The notes: generated by a model not told the origin, from the letters alone. A stretch of 64,000 nucleotides of DNA from Ascarosepion bandense (GCA_037127315.1 JBBBDQ010001187.1:372001-436000), one strand, 5' to 3'. Counted from the first letter of the stretch, positions 10,228-21,774 are shown. Program-made: numbers and translations.

Positions 10228-10602
10228 TTTCAATTTTTAGACTTTCACGACTCCTGCTCCGATGAACTTATCTCACTGGTGCCCCTATTTATGAATTTAC
10301 TCGTGCCACAAGATTAGCAACTTGGTCCCACGCTTGTACTGTGAAACCAATAAAATGTAAACTCAAATTCTAACCAACAGCTTCTTTTCTCGCACTTCCC
10401 GTCTCACTAACTTGCATCCTCAATCTCATGCTTCTTTCTCCATCCACCCTCTCTCATCAGTATTCTCAGCCTTCTCATACCAACTTCCTGCCACATCCCT
10501 CTAACCTATCACTCTTTCTCATAATTTTCCTCCTATGTCACCCCCTGAAAATCAGTGCAAGTAAACTGCCTTGCTTGGGGCGATATGATATTAAAAAAAA
10601 AA
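10228..10602 (+). mobile_element. LINE-B 3' end
   Basis: Plus strand: decayed coding (tcacgactcctgctccgatgaactt, then gtgaaaccaataaaatgtaa), a C/T-rich 3' UTR, and the terminal ccttgcttggggcgatatga with an A-run at 10591-10601. It is head-to-head with the LINE-B piece at 9925-10225. The open frame at 10428-10739 is 3' UTR and not a gene. Confidence 0.85.
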
Positions 10603-10924
10603 ATGTTTTGAGTAGTGTGTTCCAAGTTGAGGAATGTTGTGTTATTTGGTTTATTAATTTAAACTATCGCAGTTGTTATGAAGAACAATCAGGGTGTCTG
10701 AGTGTTAGAATCCGCTTTACGCATTCTTGTGATTTCTGAACTGCACAAAAAGAAAGGAAACTATTTATATTATTTTCCCATCAAATATAACATGTGTATA
10801 CATTAATTAAATGATATGCATTCCTAGATAGCGTCTCTTTTGGTGAATTATATTTTATTTAATAAATTGAAATATATGATAAATAATTTAAACATAGATA
10901 CCCTGTCTGTTTATTGAAATCAAA
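10603..10924. other. Unassigned stretch
   Basis: No feature seen before the tetranucleotide array. Confidence 0.5.
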
Positions 10925-10960
10925 CTTGTATGTATGTATGTATGTATGTATGTATGTATG

Positions 10961-10997
<37 letters not shown>

Positions 10998-11154
10998 GTT
11001 TTTATTTTGTTCAGATCTATCTATCTATCTATCTATCTATCTATGTTTTTTATTTTGTTCAGATCTATCTATCTATCTACCTATCTATCTATCTATCTAT
11101 CTATCTACCTATCTATCTATCTATCTATCTATCTATGTTTTTTATTTTGTTCAG

Positions 11155-11200
<46 letters not shown>

Positions 11201-11294
11201 GTTTTTTATTTTGTTCAGATCTGTCTATCTATGTTTTTTATTTTGTTCAGATCTATCTATCTATCTATCTATCTATGTTTTTTATTTTGTTCAG

Positions 11295-11328
<34 letters not shown>

Positions 11329-11359
11329 GTATCTATCTATCTGTTTTTATTTTGTTCGG

Positions 11360-11413
<54 letters not shown>

Positions 11414-11428
11414 TTTTATTTTGTTCAG

Positions 11429-11468
<40 letters not shown>

Positions 11469-11488
11469 GTTTTTATTTTATTTTTCGG

Positions 11489-11526
<38 letters not shown>

Positions 11527-11558
11527 TTTTATTTTGTTCAGATCTATCTATCTATCTC

Positions 11559-11599
<41 letters not shown>

Positions 11600-11630
11600 G
11601 TTTATCTTTTGTTCAGATTTCTTTTATTCA

Positions 11631-11671
<41 letters not shown>

Positions 11672-11672
11672 C
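10925..11672. repeat. Higher-order tetranucleotide array
   Basis: A (TATG)n run at 10930-10962 gives way to long (CTAT)n runs broken about eleven times by a conserved interruption close to gttttttattttgttcagat. The interruptions start near 10998, 11043, 11137, 11202, 11232, 11278, 11341, 11413, 11469, 11525 and 11600. Because the run length is a multiple of four and stop-free, all three forward frames stay open; these are not genes. Confidence 0.97.
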
Positions 11673-11673
11673 C

Positions 11674-11738
<65 letters not shown>
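11673..11738. repeat. (TG)n microsatellite
   Basis: About 32 TG units directly after the CTAT array. Confidence 0.97.
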
Positions 11739-11741
<3 letters not shown>

Positions 11742-11887
11742 TTACAATAGTGGAGTTGTTTGCCTCATACCTATCGGTTTTGTAAAATCAGACCCTGATA
11801 AACTTTTATATATTCCATCATTATATCGCCGTTCTTGCGAATATTCATTTCCATTTGCTTTTATTGTACATGTATGCATGTGTGTGC

Positions 11888-12431
11888 TACAGTTTGTGCA
11901 AAAGTATTAGGACAAGAACTATTTTATCTATTATTAAGCTTATTGACACAAAATAAACAATTTAATTGAAGTATTATTATTTGATTTACTCAACAAATGC
12001 TTTAACAAGAAAAAATACTTGTTACAAAATAAATCAAATATTTAGTATAGCCTTTTGCTTTGATCAGAGCCTTCATTCTGTCAGGCATTAACATCACAAG
12101 CTTCTTCAATGTATCTTATAATATCTCCTGCCAAGCAGCTTGTATTTGTTCCCAAAATGTGTCTTGCGAAGTTACATTACATTTATCAATTCGAGAGTAG
12201 GGATTAAAAGTCAATCATATCCAAGGATAACAGAAAAATGAGTAGTTTCAAAATAACTTGTTTAATAGAAAATAAGAAAAATGAAATATAACTTCTTTTT
12301 AATACATTTGTTTTACACCTAATTTTAAATAATCAATATTTATTAGCAATTTACTTGTCTTTTTACCTTGTATTTGAATTTCAGTGAGGATTTTGGAAAA
12401 TCACCCTTGTCTTAATACTTTTGCACACTAG
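11888..12431 (-). mobile_element. Tc1/mariner-type element, internally deleted
   Basis: Inverted termini: tacagtttgtgcaaaagtat at the left, and the reverse complement of tacactagtgtgcaaaagta at the right. The minus strand near 12050-12135 encodes the end of a Tc1 transposase, with words like LKKLVMLMPDRMKAL, a hallmark close to the SMPRR motif of Tc1 proteins. The catalytic part is absent, so it cannot move itself. It pairs with the inverted copy at 13265-13785. Confidence 0.85.
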
Positions 12432-12531
12432 TGTAGTGTGCAAAAGTTTTAGGACAAGGGAAATTTTAAATTTTATTTTGATGCCTCATAAAAGATAAAA
12501 TAGTTCTTGTCCTAATACTTTTGCACAGTAC

Positions 12532-12535
<4 letters not shown>
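12432..12535. mobile_element. MITE of the same Tc1-like family
   Basis: About 100 bp with the same termini (tagtgtgcaaaagttttagg and taatacttttgcacagta) and almost no interior. It abuts the larger element; an inverted sister lies at 13163-13264. Confidence 0.85.

Positions 12536-12600
<65 letters not shown>
12536..12600. repeat. (CA)n(TA)n compound microsatellite
   Basis: CA repeat to about 12572, then TA repeat to 12600. Confidence 0.95.
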
Positions 12601-12603
<3 letters not shown>

Positions 12604-12604
12604 C

Positions 12605-12911
12605 GGATAACTCTTTACGCAATCGCACGCCGATTGAGCACTATGGAAAATGGTAGACTTATTAAATAGTTGCTATTCACGCATTTGCGCATCGTTCATT
12701 CAGTAATGAATTTGAACACTCTCGGTTACAGGTGTGTATTTACATTGTATATAACGCGTTCAATTCCGGCTACCTCTACCGAGCGGCCATAGCTCAGAGA
12801 TAAAATCACCGTCGGATGTCATTTTTGTCGGGTTTCAAACCTGGTTAGAATCAATCGAATGTCTAACTGTGCTGATGAGCTGTGATACAGTGAATCAGAA
12901 CTGTCTACGGA

Positions 12912-12949
<38 letters not shown>
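12605..12949 (+). repeat. Family F foldback, left arm
   Basis: Holds an upstream segment (gattgagcac, cgcatcgttcattcag) shared in inverted form with 58978-59075. The tRNA-like block at 12779-12845 follows (ggccatagctcagagataaa, then tcgggtttcaaacctgg), then the gatgagctgtgatacag tail and a (CTAT)n run. The tRNA-like block is internal: about 170 bp of family sequence precede it, unlike an ordinary SINE. Confidence 0.75.
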
Positions 12950-12950
<1 letters not shown>

Positions 12951-13160
12951 GTCATCCGCAGACAGATGTTTCGCTGTATCACAGCTCATCAGTACGGTTA
13001 GACTCCGATTGCTACATAACCCAGGCGCGAAACCCGACTGAATTGGCGTCAGTCGGCGACCTCTGGGCCACGGGGCATTCGGTGGAAGAAGGCAGTCTTT
13101 TTTAGCGCATATCATAATACGCGCCCAATAGCTAGAGTGCTCCAATTCATTTTATATATT
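12950..13160 (-). repeat. Family F foldback, right arm
   Basis: Inverted copy of 12779-12910: gtatcacagctcatcagtac, then gcgcgaaacccgactgaat, then ggccacggggcattc. Left and right arms meet tail to tail at the CTAT run. A transcript across them could fold into a long hairpin. Confidence 0.75.
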
Positions 13161-13162
13161 TA

Positions 13163-13264
13163 CGGTATTGTGTAAACGTATTAGGACAAGAACTATTTTA
13201 TCTTTCCTGAGGCATCAAAATAAATTTCAAAATCACCCCTGTCCTAACACTTTTGCACACTACC
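13163..13264. mobile_element. MITE of the Tc1-like family, inverted copy
   Basis: Termini gtgtaaacgtattaggacaa and tcctaacacttttgcacact; interior gaggcatcaaaataaattt. Mirror partner of 12432-12535. Confidence 0.85.
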
Positions 13265-13778
13265 GGTAATGTGCAAAAGTATTAGGACAGGGGTGATTTT
13301 TAAAAAAATCTCACTGAAATTCAAATACAGGGTGAAAAGCCAAGTAAATTACCTAATAAATATTGATTATTTAAAACTAGGTGTAAAAGAAATGTATTAA
13401 AAAGAATTTATATTTAATTTTTCCTATTTTTATATGAAACAAGTTATTTTGAAACTACTCTATTGATCATCTATGTTATATTTTTAATAAAAAATTGATA
13501 AATCTAATGTTACTTTGGAAAAATACAAGCTGCTTGACAGGAGATACTATTAGATACATTGAAGAAGCTTGTGATGTCAATGCCTGACAGAATGAAGGCT
13601 GTGCTCAAACTAAAAGGTTATTATACTAAATATTAAATTCATTTTGTAACAAGAATTTTTTATTGTTAAAGCATTTGTTGGGGAAATCAAATAAAATTAC
13701 TTTAATTAAATTGTTTATTTTCTGTCAATATGCCTCATAAAATATAAAATAGTTCTTGCCTTATACTTTTACACAGTA

Positions 13779-13785
<7 letters not shown>
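13265..13785 (+). mobile_element. Tc1/mariner-type element, internally deleted, inverted copy
   Basis: Termini taatgtgcaaaagtattagg and cttatacttttacacagtac. At 13527-13637 a readable tail of the transposase runs QEILLDTLKKLVMSMPDRMK to a natural end at GYYTKY. One codon that should be Trp is a stop (tga). Mirror partner of 11888-12431. Confidence 0.87.
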
Positions 13786-13813
<28 letters not shown>

Positions 13814-14560
13814 GAGAGAGAGAGAGAGTGACAGAGAGAGTTGGAGTTGTTAGCACCAGACCTATTTGTTTATTCAGAGTTTTTTTTCTTGTCAAACGAT
13901 GCAAGAAAGCTCTGTCAATTCTACAGTAATCTTTGTCTACGGGACTGTAGAGGTAGACCTGTGCATTTGCACGGATATTTATGCGAAGGCAACACGCCCA
14001 TCTAAATTAAAGACAATAAAATAATTTGAATGTATACTATTGAGAGTCCTTATTTTAATATTGTATTAAACGAAATAAAATATGTTGAGTAAAGCCTTTT
14101 TAAAATTTAAACTTTTAAAAGATTCAAGCTGAAAATCATAACTGTCAGCCATGGAAAACTAGTTTAGTTCATATGTCTCTGAACAAGAAGAACATGAAGA
14201 ACAAGAAGAAAGATCTATGATGTTTGATCGAATTGTTCAGAAAACAGGCATCTTTTTCTGCTGAAGGGTGGTATTAAATGAGACAAAGAAGAAAAATTTT
14301 CAATCATGTTTTTTTATCCAATGAAATCCTTGACATTTAGAAATTTCTTTTCTCGTGATATTGAATTGGAAGTTACATTTTTTATGACAACTTCAAAAAA
14401 GGCAAATTTATTTTTAAAATTTTATCTCTATTTGTTAAATCTAATTTGAGAAACGGACTCATATTTTTGTGTTTTTAGATGTTCTATATACAATTATTTA
14501 ATTTTCTCCTTGTGTCATCAGCCCGAATAAAGGTAGAATAATTTAGATTCATCGCCAAAG
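13786..14560. other. Microsatellite (13782-13828), then unassigned
   Basis: (TA)n is followed by a short GA run. The rest shows no gene or named repeat. Confidence 0.5.
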
Positions 14561-14569
14561 AAGAATCTG

Positions 14570-15003
14570 CAATACTATTGGTCCTGAGCAGATATCTTAG
14601 CTTCAGTCACTTTTCCACCGCTATAACGTTGTTTCCTGCACCTTTCATTAATTATTTTGATGGTAATTGTTTTGATGAATTTTCCTCTATGGTACGTAGA
14701 TTTTATGAATTTAAGCGCAGTACTAGATAGAAGACAAGGTCTCATCCTTTTACAGTTAAAATAGCTAAATGTAACTGTACGTTTTATGCTGACAGGTTAT
14801 TCTATCGCACTTCTCGTTTACTGAACTATCTTCCAGCTAAGTGAACTTTAATCTTTAAAAAGATAAATGTAATATCAATCTTCCGTTTACTTAATTTCAG
14901 TTATTTTATTGTTCGTCCACCGTATTAAAATTTTCTCATATTCTTCCACTCACTAAGTCCAATGCGTCTTAGTAGCTTTATTGCCTTGCTTGGAGTAAAA
15001 TAA
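14570..15003 (+). mobile_element. LINE-B 3' fragment, heavily decayed
   Basis: Nucleotide order matches LINE-B: tcacttttccaccgctataa (the SHRR region), aggtctcatccttttacagt, tcgcacttctcgtttactga, and the terminus ccttgcttggagtaaaataa at 14982. No open frame is left. Confidence 0.7.
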
Positions 15004-15089
15004 AGAACAACAAAAAAGAAGAAATACAACATTAGACTTTCACGTTGTACTATTTTATTAATGACAGCACATTTTAGAATTCTTTGTAG

Positions 15090-15370
15090 ATTTGTGTAGT
15101 ACGAGAAATGAGCCGAGTTTGAATTCCAGTTGAATTCATTGCATTCCCTTAGGCACAAATATTTTTAGAAAAGGTATGAATCCGCCTTTCTCCACCAGTT
15201 ATGGGTTAAATAACAGGATAGATTGGGTTCTATAGCCTTTGTTGGCAACCAGTCTACCTCAGAAAGTAATGGTAACCTACTGCAGGAAAATATTCTGCCA
15301 AGTCAGTTATGTCTCACTGGAGACATGATCTTCCAAACGTGTATCACGTATGGCACTTAAGTGACTGACT
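15090..15370 (+). repeat. SINE-A, 5'-damaged
   Basis: Begins within the tRNA-like head (gtagtacgagaaatgagcc) and keeps the B box and body to gtgactgactg. The hairpin stem is kept with a changed loop (catgatc after gtctcactggagac). Confidence 0.85.
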
Positions 15371-15789
15371 GTAGATTTTGTACATGGCCGGTTACTTGTC
15401 CTATTGTCTGCAGACAGTCCTTTCTCATATAGAATTTGGCTATCTTGGGAATTTGTTATTAGACAACTTTGTGTGGAGTGAGTGTATCTACTTACATATA
15501 ACAAGCATTATACACAAACTTGTAAAATATAGTTATGCAACCGTTCTGTTCGATAAATGATTTAAATGTCTTCAAGCAAATGAACACCATTGATCATCAT
15601 CAGATTTCAGATACTGGTGCTACATAATCACCCAAAAAGAACAGAAAACTGCACAATCACACTTGCAAAAAATGGATAGTTATGAAAACCTAGGGCAGGT
15701 TGAATGTTTCACTTTTTTAGAACATAAACATTGTACACACTCTGAAAGCTGAGGTTTGATGTAATAAATCTGCCATTCACCCTTGAATT
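15371..15789. other. Mostly unassigned
   Basis: 15560-15620 resembles 17255-17330 (tgatttaaatgtcttcaagc, catcatcagatttcagatac). Nothing else is recognised. Confidence 0.45.
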
Positions 15790-16387
15790 GAATACTACTG
15801 CCGTATATGGTTGGGCGTCCCCGCTATCCACCTAATGGTCCTTGACAAAATCCAACGGAGAATCTGTAATGGGATGGATCCCGACCTCTCAGCTCAGATA
15901 TAATCACTTTCTTACCGGCGCAACGTGGCTTCTCTGTGTCTCTTCTACAAGTACTTTCACGGTTTCTGCTCCAATGAACTTAGCTCTCTGTTTCCCCCAT
16001 ACATAAATTTACTCGAGCCACAAGATTAGCAAATAGGTCCCACCTATTTATTGTGAAGCCAATAAAATGTAAACACAAATTCTACTCCCTCAGATTGTTT
16101 TCTTGCACTTCCTGCCTGTGGAATTCCCTTTTGTTTACTTGCTTCTGCGACAGCTATAATCTCCAGGACTTTAAGTGTAAAGTAAATAGTTATCTTCCAT
16201 CTTGCATTCTCTCACATGCTTTTTTCTCCGTCCACTCCGTTCTCAGTATCTTAAATCTTCTCTTACCCACTTCCTGACGCGCCCTGTAACCTGTCACTCT
16301 TTTTCATAACTTTCCTCTTATGTAACCCCCTCCAAACCAGTTGCAGGAGGCTGCCTTGCTTGGAGCAATATGATTATAAAAAAATAC
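15790..16387 (+). mobile_element. LINE-B 3' fragment
   Basis: Coding order is clear in broken frames: KIQRRICNGM-like at about 15848, the SHRRN-like region, LCLFYKYFHGFCSNEL at about 15940-15985, and EATRLA. The SLWNSLLFTC variant of the LINE-B box is at 16110-16145. A C/T-rich 3' UTR and ccttgcttggagcaatatga complete the end. Confidence 0.87.
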
Positions 16388-17254
16388 TTTTTACCAAAAT
16401 TCACATTCATAGCTTACATAAATTTTGTGGCATTTAGTCTGCAAAAACGCACAGAAATACCTAATTTCCTTGATTTGTGCTTACAAACCGACTTCAACAT
16501 TTTACTCTTTCAAGAATAAATCCAAATAAAGTGAATGTATTAACTACATTGAAAGGAAAATATATTCAAACCAGAATTCTAATTATAACTGACCATAAGT
16601 AAAATATGCTTTCTTTTACTGTATTTGATAAATAAGAAGTTAAAATCTGAAGAAAAAAGAAAAGAAAATGGAAAAATATATAAAAACGCTACACAATTAT
16701 TAAGAGTTGCTCCATTATTTATAAAAATTAATGAAATCAAGAAAATAGATATAAGTGTCTATCACACCATAATACTGCCGGCCAAAAATTTAAGACAATA
16801 TGTTTTAAATTTGCATGGTTTATTGAAAATTGCTCTAAAACTATTGTACTGTATAGCATATTAATTATAATATAGCTAAATTGTTCAGTACAATTTCGCT
16901 TTGAAGCAAATAAAGGTCTTATTTGATGGCGCCTTTCTTTAGTAATAAAATAATTTTTTTCAATACAAAATTGTAAAGTTTTAGAAAAATATATATTTTA
17001 CAAGGCTGATCAAGGCAACAAAATTGCAACGCTACTAGTTTGAATTGAAAACTTAATTTTCATACTGGTTTCTTTAAAAAACGACAAGGATTTGTGAAAA
17101 AAGAAATTTTGTGTTATTATTTATCATGTCAAAATCGCACTTTCAAATTGAGTGCAATACCATGGTTCCAGAATCTTTCTGCTCTAATGTAACAACATAA
17201 TGGTATAATTATGATGTTAATCAGCTATATACAAATGTTTTCATTTGATGAATG
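16388..17254. other. AT-rich stretch with a possible Tc1-like end
   Basis: ctgccggccaaaaatttaag at 16776-16795 has the look of a Tc1/mariner terminus, but I find no partner end. The open frame at 16625-16864 is low-complexity and AT-rich and is probably chance. Confidence 0.4.
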
Positions 17255-17560
17255 ATTAAAATGGCTTCAAGCGAATGAACACTTAGAAATTTGATAAAAC
17301 TATACATCATCAGATCTCAGAGACTGGCAATTCAGAATAAAAAAAGACATTAGCAAATAACAGAGACAACATCAATTGAAGACTAAGCAAAATAAAAGTA
17401 GCAAGAATTAAAATAGATAACAGATGTAATAAATGGAATTGGAAGATAGAATAATCATATAATCATGATGTTGACGTTCTACACTCCCTGAAACAAACGG
17501 TTAGGAATGAAACTTCAGTCAGTAACTGATAAAGTAACTAGTAGTTTCATAAACCTATTT
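17255..17560. repeat. Unnamed dispersed repeat, copy 1
   Basis: atgatgttgacgttctacac and aaacggttaggaatgaaac match the order of 43213-43264 (aagatgctgacgttcagcac, aaatgttaggaaggaaagc). The start (ggcttcaagcgaatgaacac) also resembles 15568-15590. Origin unknown. Confidence 0.5.
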
Positions 17561-17830
17561 TTGAGAAAACTGGTTCTATTGAATCATACTATTACAATAT
17601 TTATCATTTGGTTAGACATCTGAGACCAAAGACTCTATAAATGTAACAGAAAGTTGATTAACAGAAAGTATATCTCAATTACCAAAATACAAAATGCAGA
17701 GCGGGGGTAAAGAAATCTGCAGCGGTACCCTCACCAGTTGTGAAGTAAGTATGAACAAGTCATTTATTTAAGGAGACATAAACAGCAAGGGAGAAGCCAT
17801 GTTTGTTTTAGAGCTAATATATATTGATAG

Positions 17831-18101
17831 CGGATGTGCGTTGTAGTGCAATGGATATCGACTCGGAACGACAAATCGGGAAGCCGAGTTCGAATTCCAG
17901 TTTAATTCCTTGCATTCACTTACGCACAAATACCCTTGGGAAAAGTATTAATCCGTCTCTTCTTTCCAGTTATGGGACAAATAATACGACAGATTGGTTT
18001 CTATATCCTTGGTCGGTAACCAGTCTATCGCAGAAAGCAATGACAACCTACCGCGGGATAATCTTCTGCCTAGTCAGTATGACACTCAACTGACTGATAT
18101 G
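17831..18101 (+). repeat. SINE-A with target-site duplication, hairpin deleted
   Basis: Head gtagtgcaatggatatcgac, B box gagttcgaattcc, normal body. About 35 bp spanning the hairpin is missing (cctagtcagtatgacactca). Flanks atattgatag (17821-17830) and atgttgatag (18099-18108) are a 10-bp duplication with one mismatch that slightly overlaps the tail. Confidence 0.88.
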
Positions 18102-18327
18102 TTGATAGATTTGGAAAATGTAATTACAGTTTTTTTTTTAATTTTTTGCTAACTTATGGAAACCACTTTATGAAACCTTTTAATGAGGATTTGGTTTGAC
18201 AAGAAAGTACACATAGCTATTAAGAGTCTATAAAGTCTACTTACATAGCTGTCCAATGACCTATAAAAACACTTCCAGAAAATGAAAAGTTATTAAATAC
18301 TTCTATCAGTCAAGTTGCGAACACTTT
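18102..18327. other. Unassigned stretch
   Basis: No feature seen. Confidence 0.5.
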
Positions 18328-19745
18328 TCTTTTTATTCATTTCACCCCAGGCAAGGCGGTACCACCACTAATGTGAAGGGGGCTACATAAGAGAGTTAAA
18401 ATTTTAGACAGGAAAAGAGTGAAGACAAAAACGAACCAGCTACAGGGGGAGAAAGAGAAATGGTAATAGAAGGATGTGAACACAGGAATGAAGACAGTTA
18501 CAAAAGTAGAGAGGAAGGTAAAGAACAAGATACACGGGGTGATGTGTAAAGGGCTGGAGTTAAGCAGATAAGAGATGGGAATTGACTTCTTGGAGGTTAT
18601 AGCCGTCAGGAAAGCAAGTATACGGAAGAGAGTTCCACAGGCGGGAAGCGCGAGGAAAGAATCTGATGGAGTAGAATTGGTACCTGCATTTGGTTGATCT
18701 AACTGTAAAAGAGTGGGTCATTGATGCCAGTCTGGTTTCCCGAGTAAATTCTTGTGGAGGGGCCACAAGTGACCTGAGTTCTTGGGAGCAGAAGCCATTA
18801 TAATATTTGTAGAAGAGACAGAGGGAAGCCACATTTCGCCGATGAGAAAGTTGCTGGAGTGGAGCTGCCAAGTCGGGACTAATCACTTTACAGATTCGCC
18901 TTTGCGGCCTGTCGAGAACACTAAGACTAGGACCGCCTGACCAGATATGACAACAGTATTCTATGCACGGTCGCATGGTTGATTTGTATATGTGCAAAAT
19001 GGATTTAGCCGGAATAAACTTGCTGGCCCGACACAGTGACACAACATTGCTAGCAGTTGATTTAGCTATTAATTCAATGGAGTGATTCCACTTGAGGTCG
19101 GAAGAAAGGGTGTGGACGAGGAGGCGCAGTGTATTGTTTAGGAATGATTTGCTTGATCTATGCTCATGGGTGGCAGAAGAGATTGCTTGTGATGGTTGAC
19201 CGATAGGAGTTTTATTTTAGACGCATTGAAATTTACGAGCCACTTCTTACCCCAATCCGCCACTGAGTGGAGGTCCTTCTCGTGATCAGCAGCGAGATTA
19301 TGTTTGTCCGCCTCGCCAAATATCTTACTGATGTGAAAGTAGATGGTGATGTCATCTGCGTAAATGCCTGTTTTATAATATGATCACGTCTGGCAGATCA
19401 TTTATGAAGATTAGAAAGAGCATCGGAACTAGGATAGAGCTCTGATGAACACCAGCGTTCGCGCTGTAGGATGTCGAGGCATGCTCATTCAAGACTACAT
19501 TCATCATGCGGTTAGATAAAAATATTCAGTGATACCATAGACCTACAGCTTGCGCAGGAGGCCAGCGTGCTAAACCCTATCAAAAGCCTCTTGGAGACAT
19601 CCAGGGCAACAGCACGAGCCTCGCCAGACTTATTGAGGGCTTGGTATATGTACTCCGGTCGTTAGCATATCGGCAGTAGACCTAGCTAAGCGGAATCCAT
19701 ATTGTCTGTCTGAGATCAGTTTATGGGTAGTAAGATATTTTCGTG
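18328..19745 (-). mobile_element. LINE-B, longest copy, with reverse transcriptase motifs
   Basis: Minus strand, N to C: ALDVSK and RKL pieces of the RT A-motif region (about 19540-19610); an FLIFINDLPDVI box (19381-19418); YADDITIYFHISKIF with the catalytic YADD at 19351-19362, followed by VADWGKKWLVNFNASK. Then an open frame of 160 residues (18560-19042) carries CIEYCCHIW, RPQRRICKVI, LSHRRNVASLCLFYKY and SRLWNSLPYTCFPDGYN, ending at HLLSA. The 3' UTR runs to 18328. The catalytic Asp pair is intact, but frameshifts and a stop between FINDLP and YADD make it a pseudogene. Jockey/CR1 grade; exact clade not determined. Confidence 0.9.
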
Positions 19746-20394
19746 TGGAGATATATTCTAAACTATACATATATTCTTTAAACTAGAGTTCCCGTGCCTT
19801 CGTCTGACCTAATTTCTTCCAATTTCTATCAACAACGCTTTAAATATACACCTTCGACATTTTTCCAAAGACTTTGTCTCTTTATTTTTTCCTAAACAGC
19901 GGTTATTTCCGTTCACATTAAAATGTTTCATTACATATGTTGCTAAGAGTTGAAAAGACGAATTTAATAACACTTTGAAATGGCTATTCTCCAAATATAA
20001 TATTTGAATTTGTATGTGGAATAATTACTTGTCTGACGCCAACCGCCCCGAATCTGAGGCTGTATGTTGCGTGCGTTAAGTCCTAATTCCTAAGTTAGTC
20101 CCACCTGGATCTGCAGCTACTCGCATCCGTTCCGCCGCCAGCTGATTGAAGGTGTCAAATCATCAGTCGAAATCTTTCACCTCCTCTGCCACGTTATGAT
20201 TTCTGATCTCAGAGATAGCTACGGATCTGAGAAAAATCGGCGGTCGTCTTCGTGCTGCATTACTCGACAACTGGAAATCAAGAGACGGCTGGGTACATAT
20301 GCAAAAATAAAGGAAACAGACTAGAACAAAAAGAACTAAGAAGACAGTAGCAAAGGCTTACATTGTATCTCTTTGTACAGCAAAATAGAGAGAA
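19746..20394. other. Unassigned, with a GC-richer island
   Basis: 20035-20280 is clearly less AT-rich than its surroundings (gccaaccgccccgaatctga, catccgttccgccgccagct). I find no long frame or named repeat. It could be a decayed exon, LTR or promoter. Confidence 0.4.
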
Positions 20395-20434
20395 AGAGTG
20401 TGTGTGGGTGTGTGTGTGAGAGAGAGAGAGAAAA
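20395..20434. repeat. GT/GA-rich microsatellite
   Basis: GT-rich run then GA run. Confidence 0.9.
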
Positions 20435-21072
20435 AAGACAGTGAGAGAGGGAGTAAAGAAAATAATTAAAAGAAAATACAATCCAAGATTTTGCAAAGTA
20501 CACAAATTACTTATAGGTATTATTGTTCATTTGCCGTTCGAGGGAATACAGCCTTTATGCTCCCCTCCACTTGGTTTCTGCTTCGAAGCGGAGTACGTGT
20601 TATTAGCTTTGTTGGGGAGAGGGAGAATCTTTCCACAATCTCACTACACGCGTTTCCGGCGAGTCTCTCTCACTTGTTTCTCTGACGTATATCTGTTCTG
20701 ACTTATTTTTAAATCCGTTGTCTTTTTGTTGAAACCGTTTCACTATGGCGACGGGTTGCAAGTGATCGGATTGTTTCTCCATAAAAACTAACGTCGACTT
20801 CTTGTATCTGGCTTAAATCACACGCTTCGGTTTTCGCGCCGATGTCTGCCATTCTTGAAGTTTGAATATAAGATTCTGTTGAATTAATGCATTCAACTGT
20901 CAGCGTTAATTACAATTCCATCCTTACGTGGTGGTCTTTTTAAAATTCGACCGAATATTCCGCTTTGGGTTGATCACTTATTTTTTTCTCCGAAAGAGAG
21001 AAAGGGAGAGAAACGATCAACCAAGAAAGAAAGAAACATAATTCTCTCTTTTCGCAAGGCTAGGTGGTATTT
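20435..21072. other. Unassigned stretch
   Basis: Open frames at 20441-20701 and 20491-20685 overlap in different frames and match nothing I know. Confidence 0.4.
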
Positions 21073-21074
21073 AT

Positions 21075-21418
21075 TAAATTGTTAAAATCACTGGTGCCCA
21101 CTAGGTGTGAGTTTGCACGAGATACTAGATTGGCAACTAGGTCCCACCCTTTTACAGTGAAACCGATGAAATGTAACCGCAATTTCTACTCCAACAGCTT
21201 CTTTCCTCGCACTTCCCGCCTGCGGAATTCCCTTCCCGACGGCTATAACCTCCAGGAGTTTAAATATAAGGTCAAGAGACACTTCCTAACACACTCACAC
21301 CCATTCTCTCCAACTCTCTCCCTACATCCTAACTCGTCTATCGCCCTATGTAACCCCCTGCGCTATAGTGGTAGTGGAATGCCTTACTTGGGGGGGGGGG
21401 CATGATTAAAAAAAAATC
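21075..21418 (+). mobile_element. LINE-B 3' end
   Basis: Open frame 21064-21405 encodes KSLVPTRCEFARDTRLATRS, FTVKPMKCNRNFYSNSFFPR, then SRLRNSLPDGYNLQEFK and a short tail. The terminus is ccttacttgg, a G-run (21389-21399), then gattaaaaaaaaa. The sequence is nearly collinear with the copy at 7680-8425, so both belong to one subfamily. Confidence 0.88.
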
Positions 21419-21773
21419 AGTCGATGTCATTTTCGTGAATGCCTTTTGTTTCGCCTTTCTTCTATCTCCTGGCCACCCTAGCGCTTATTTCTTTCCTTCT
21501 CTCTTTTTCGGCCCTTCCTAAGAAAACAAAAAAAATATATATATATACACAAAAAGATATTCTCCAAATATCTACTCTGGGGTTCATATCTAGGGTCCAT
21601 CGATACTTGGTTTAACCTGTGTGCTTATGCAACACATACAGTGTTATATTTGCTCTGGAAATTTACATTTACATCGAGATTTCTTTTGGATCATTTTTAA
21701 TATTTAATCTAATATTACTGGGATACAACTTAATTATTTACCAATTTGCGAAATGATTTCCTCGGATTATTAC

Positions 21774-21774
<1 letters not shown>
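21419..21774. other. Unassigned stretch
   Basis: No feature seen. Confidence 0.5.

Noticed and set aside
10914..11785. Three overlapping 270-280-residue open frames
   Set aside because: They are translations of the CTAT/TG arrays in all three frames; repeated IYLS and CV residues, no gene.
16625..16864. 79-residue Lys/Ile-rich frame
   Set aside because: Composition is that of AT-rich noise and no family resemblance is seen.
20435..20701. Promoter or first exon in a GC-richer area
   Set aside because: Two frames overlap without a clear winner and no splice donor or known domain follows.
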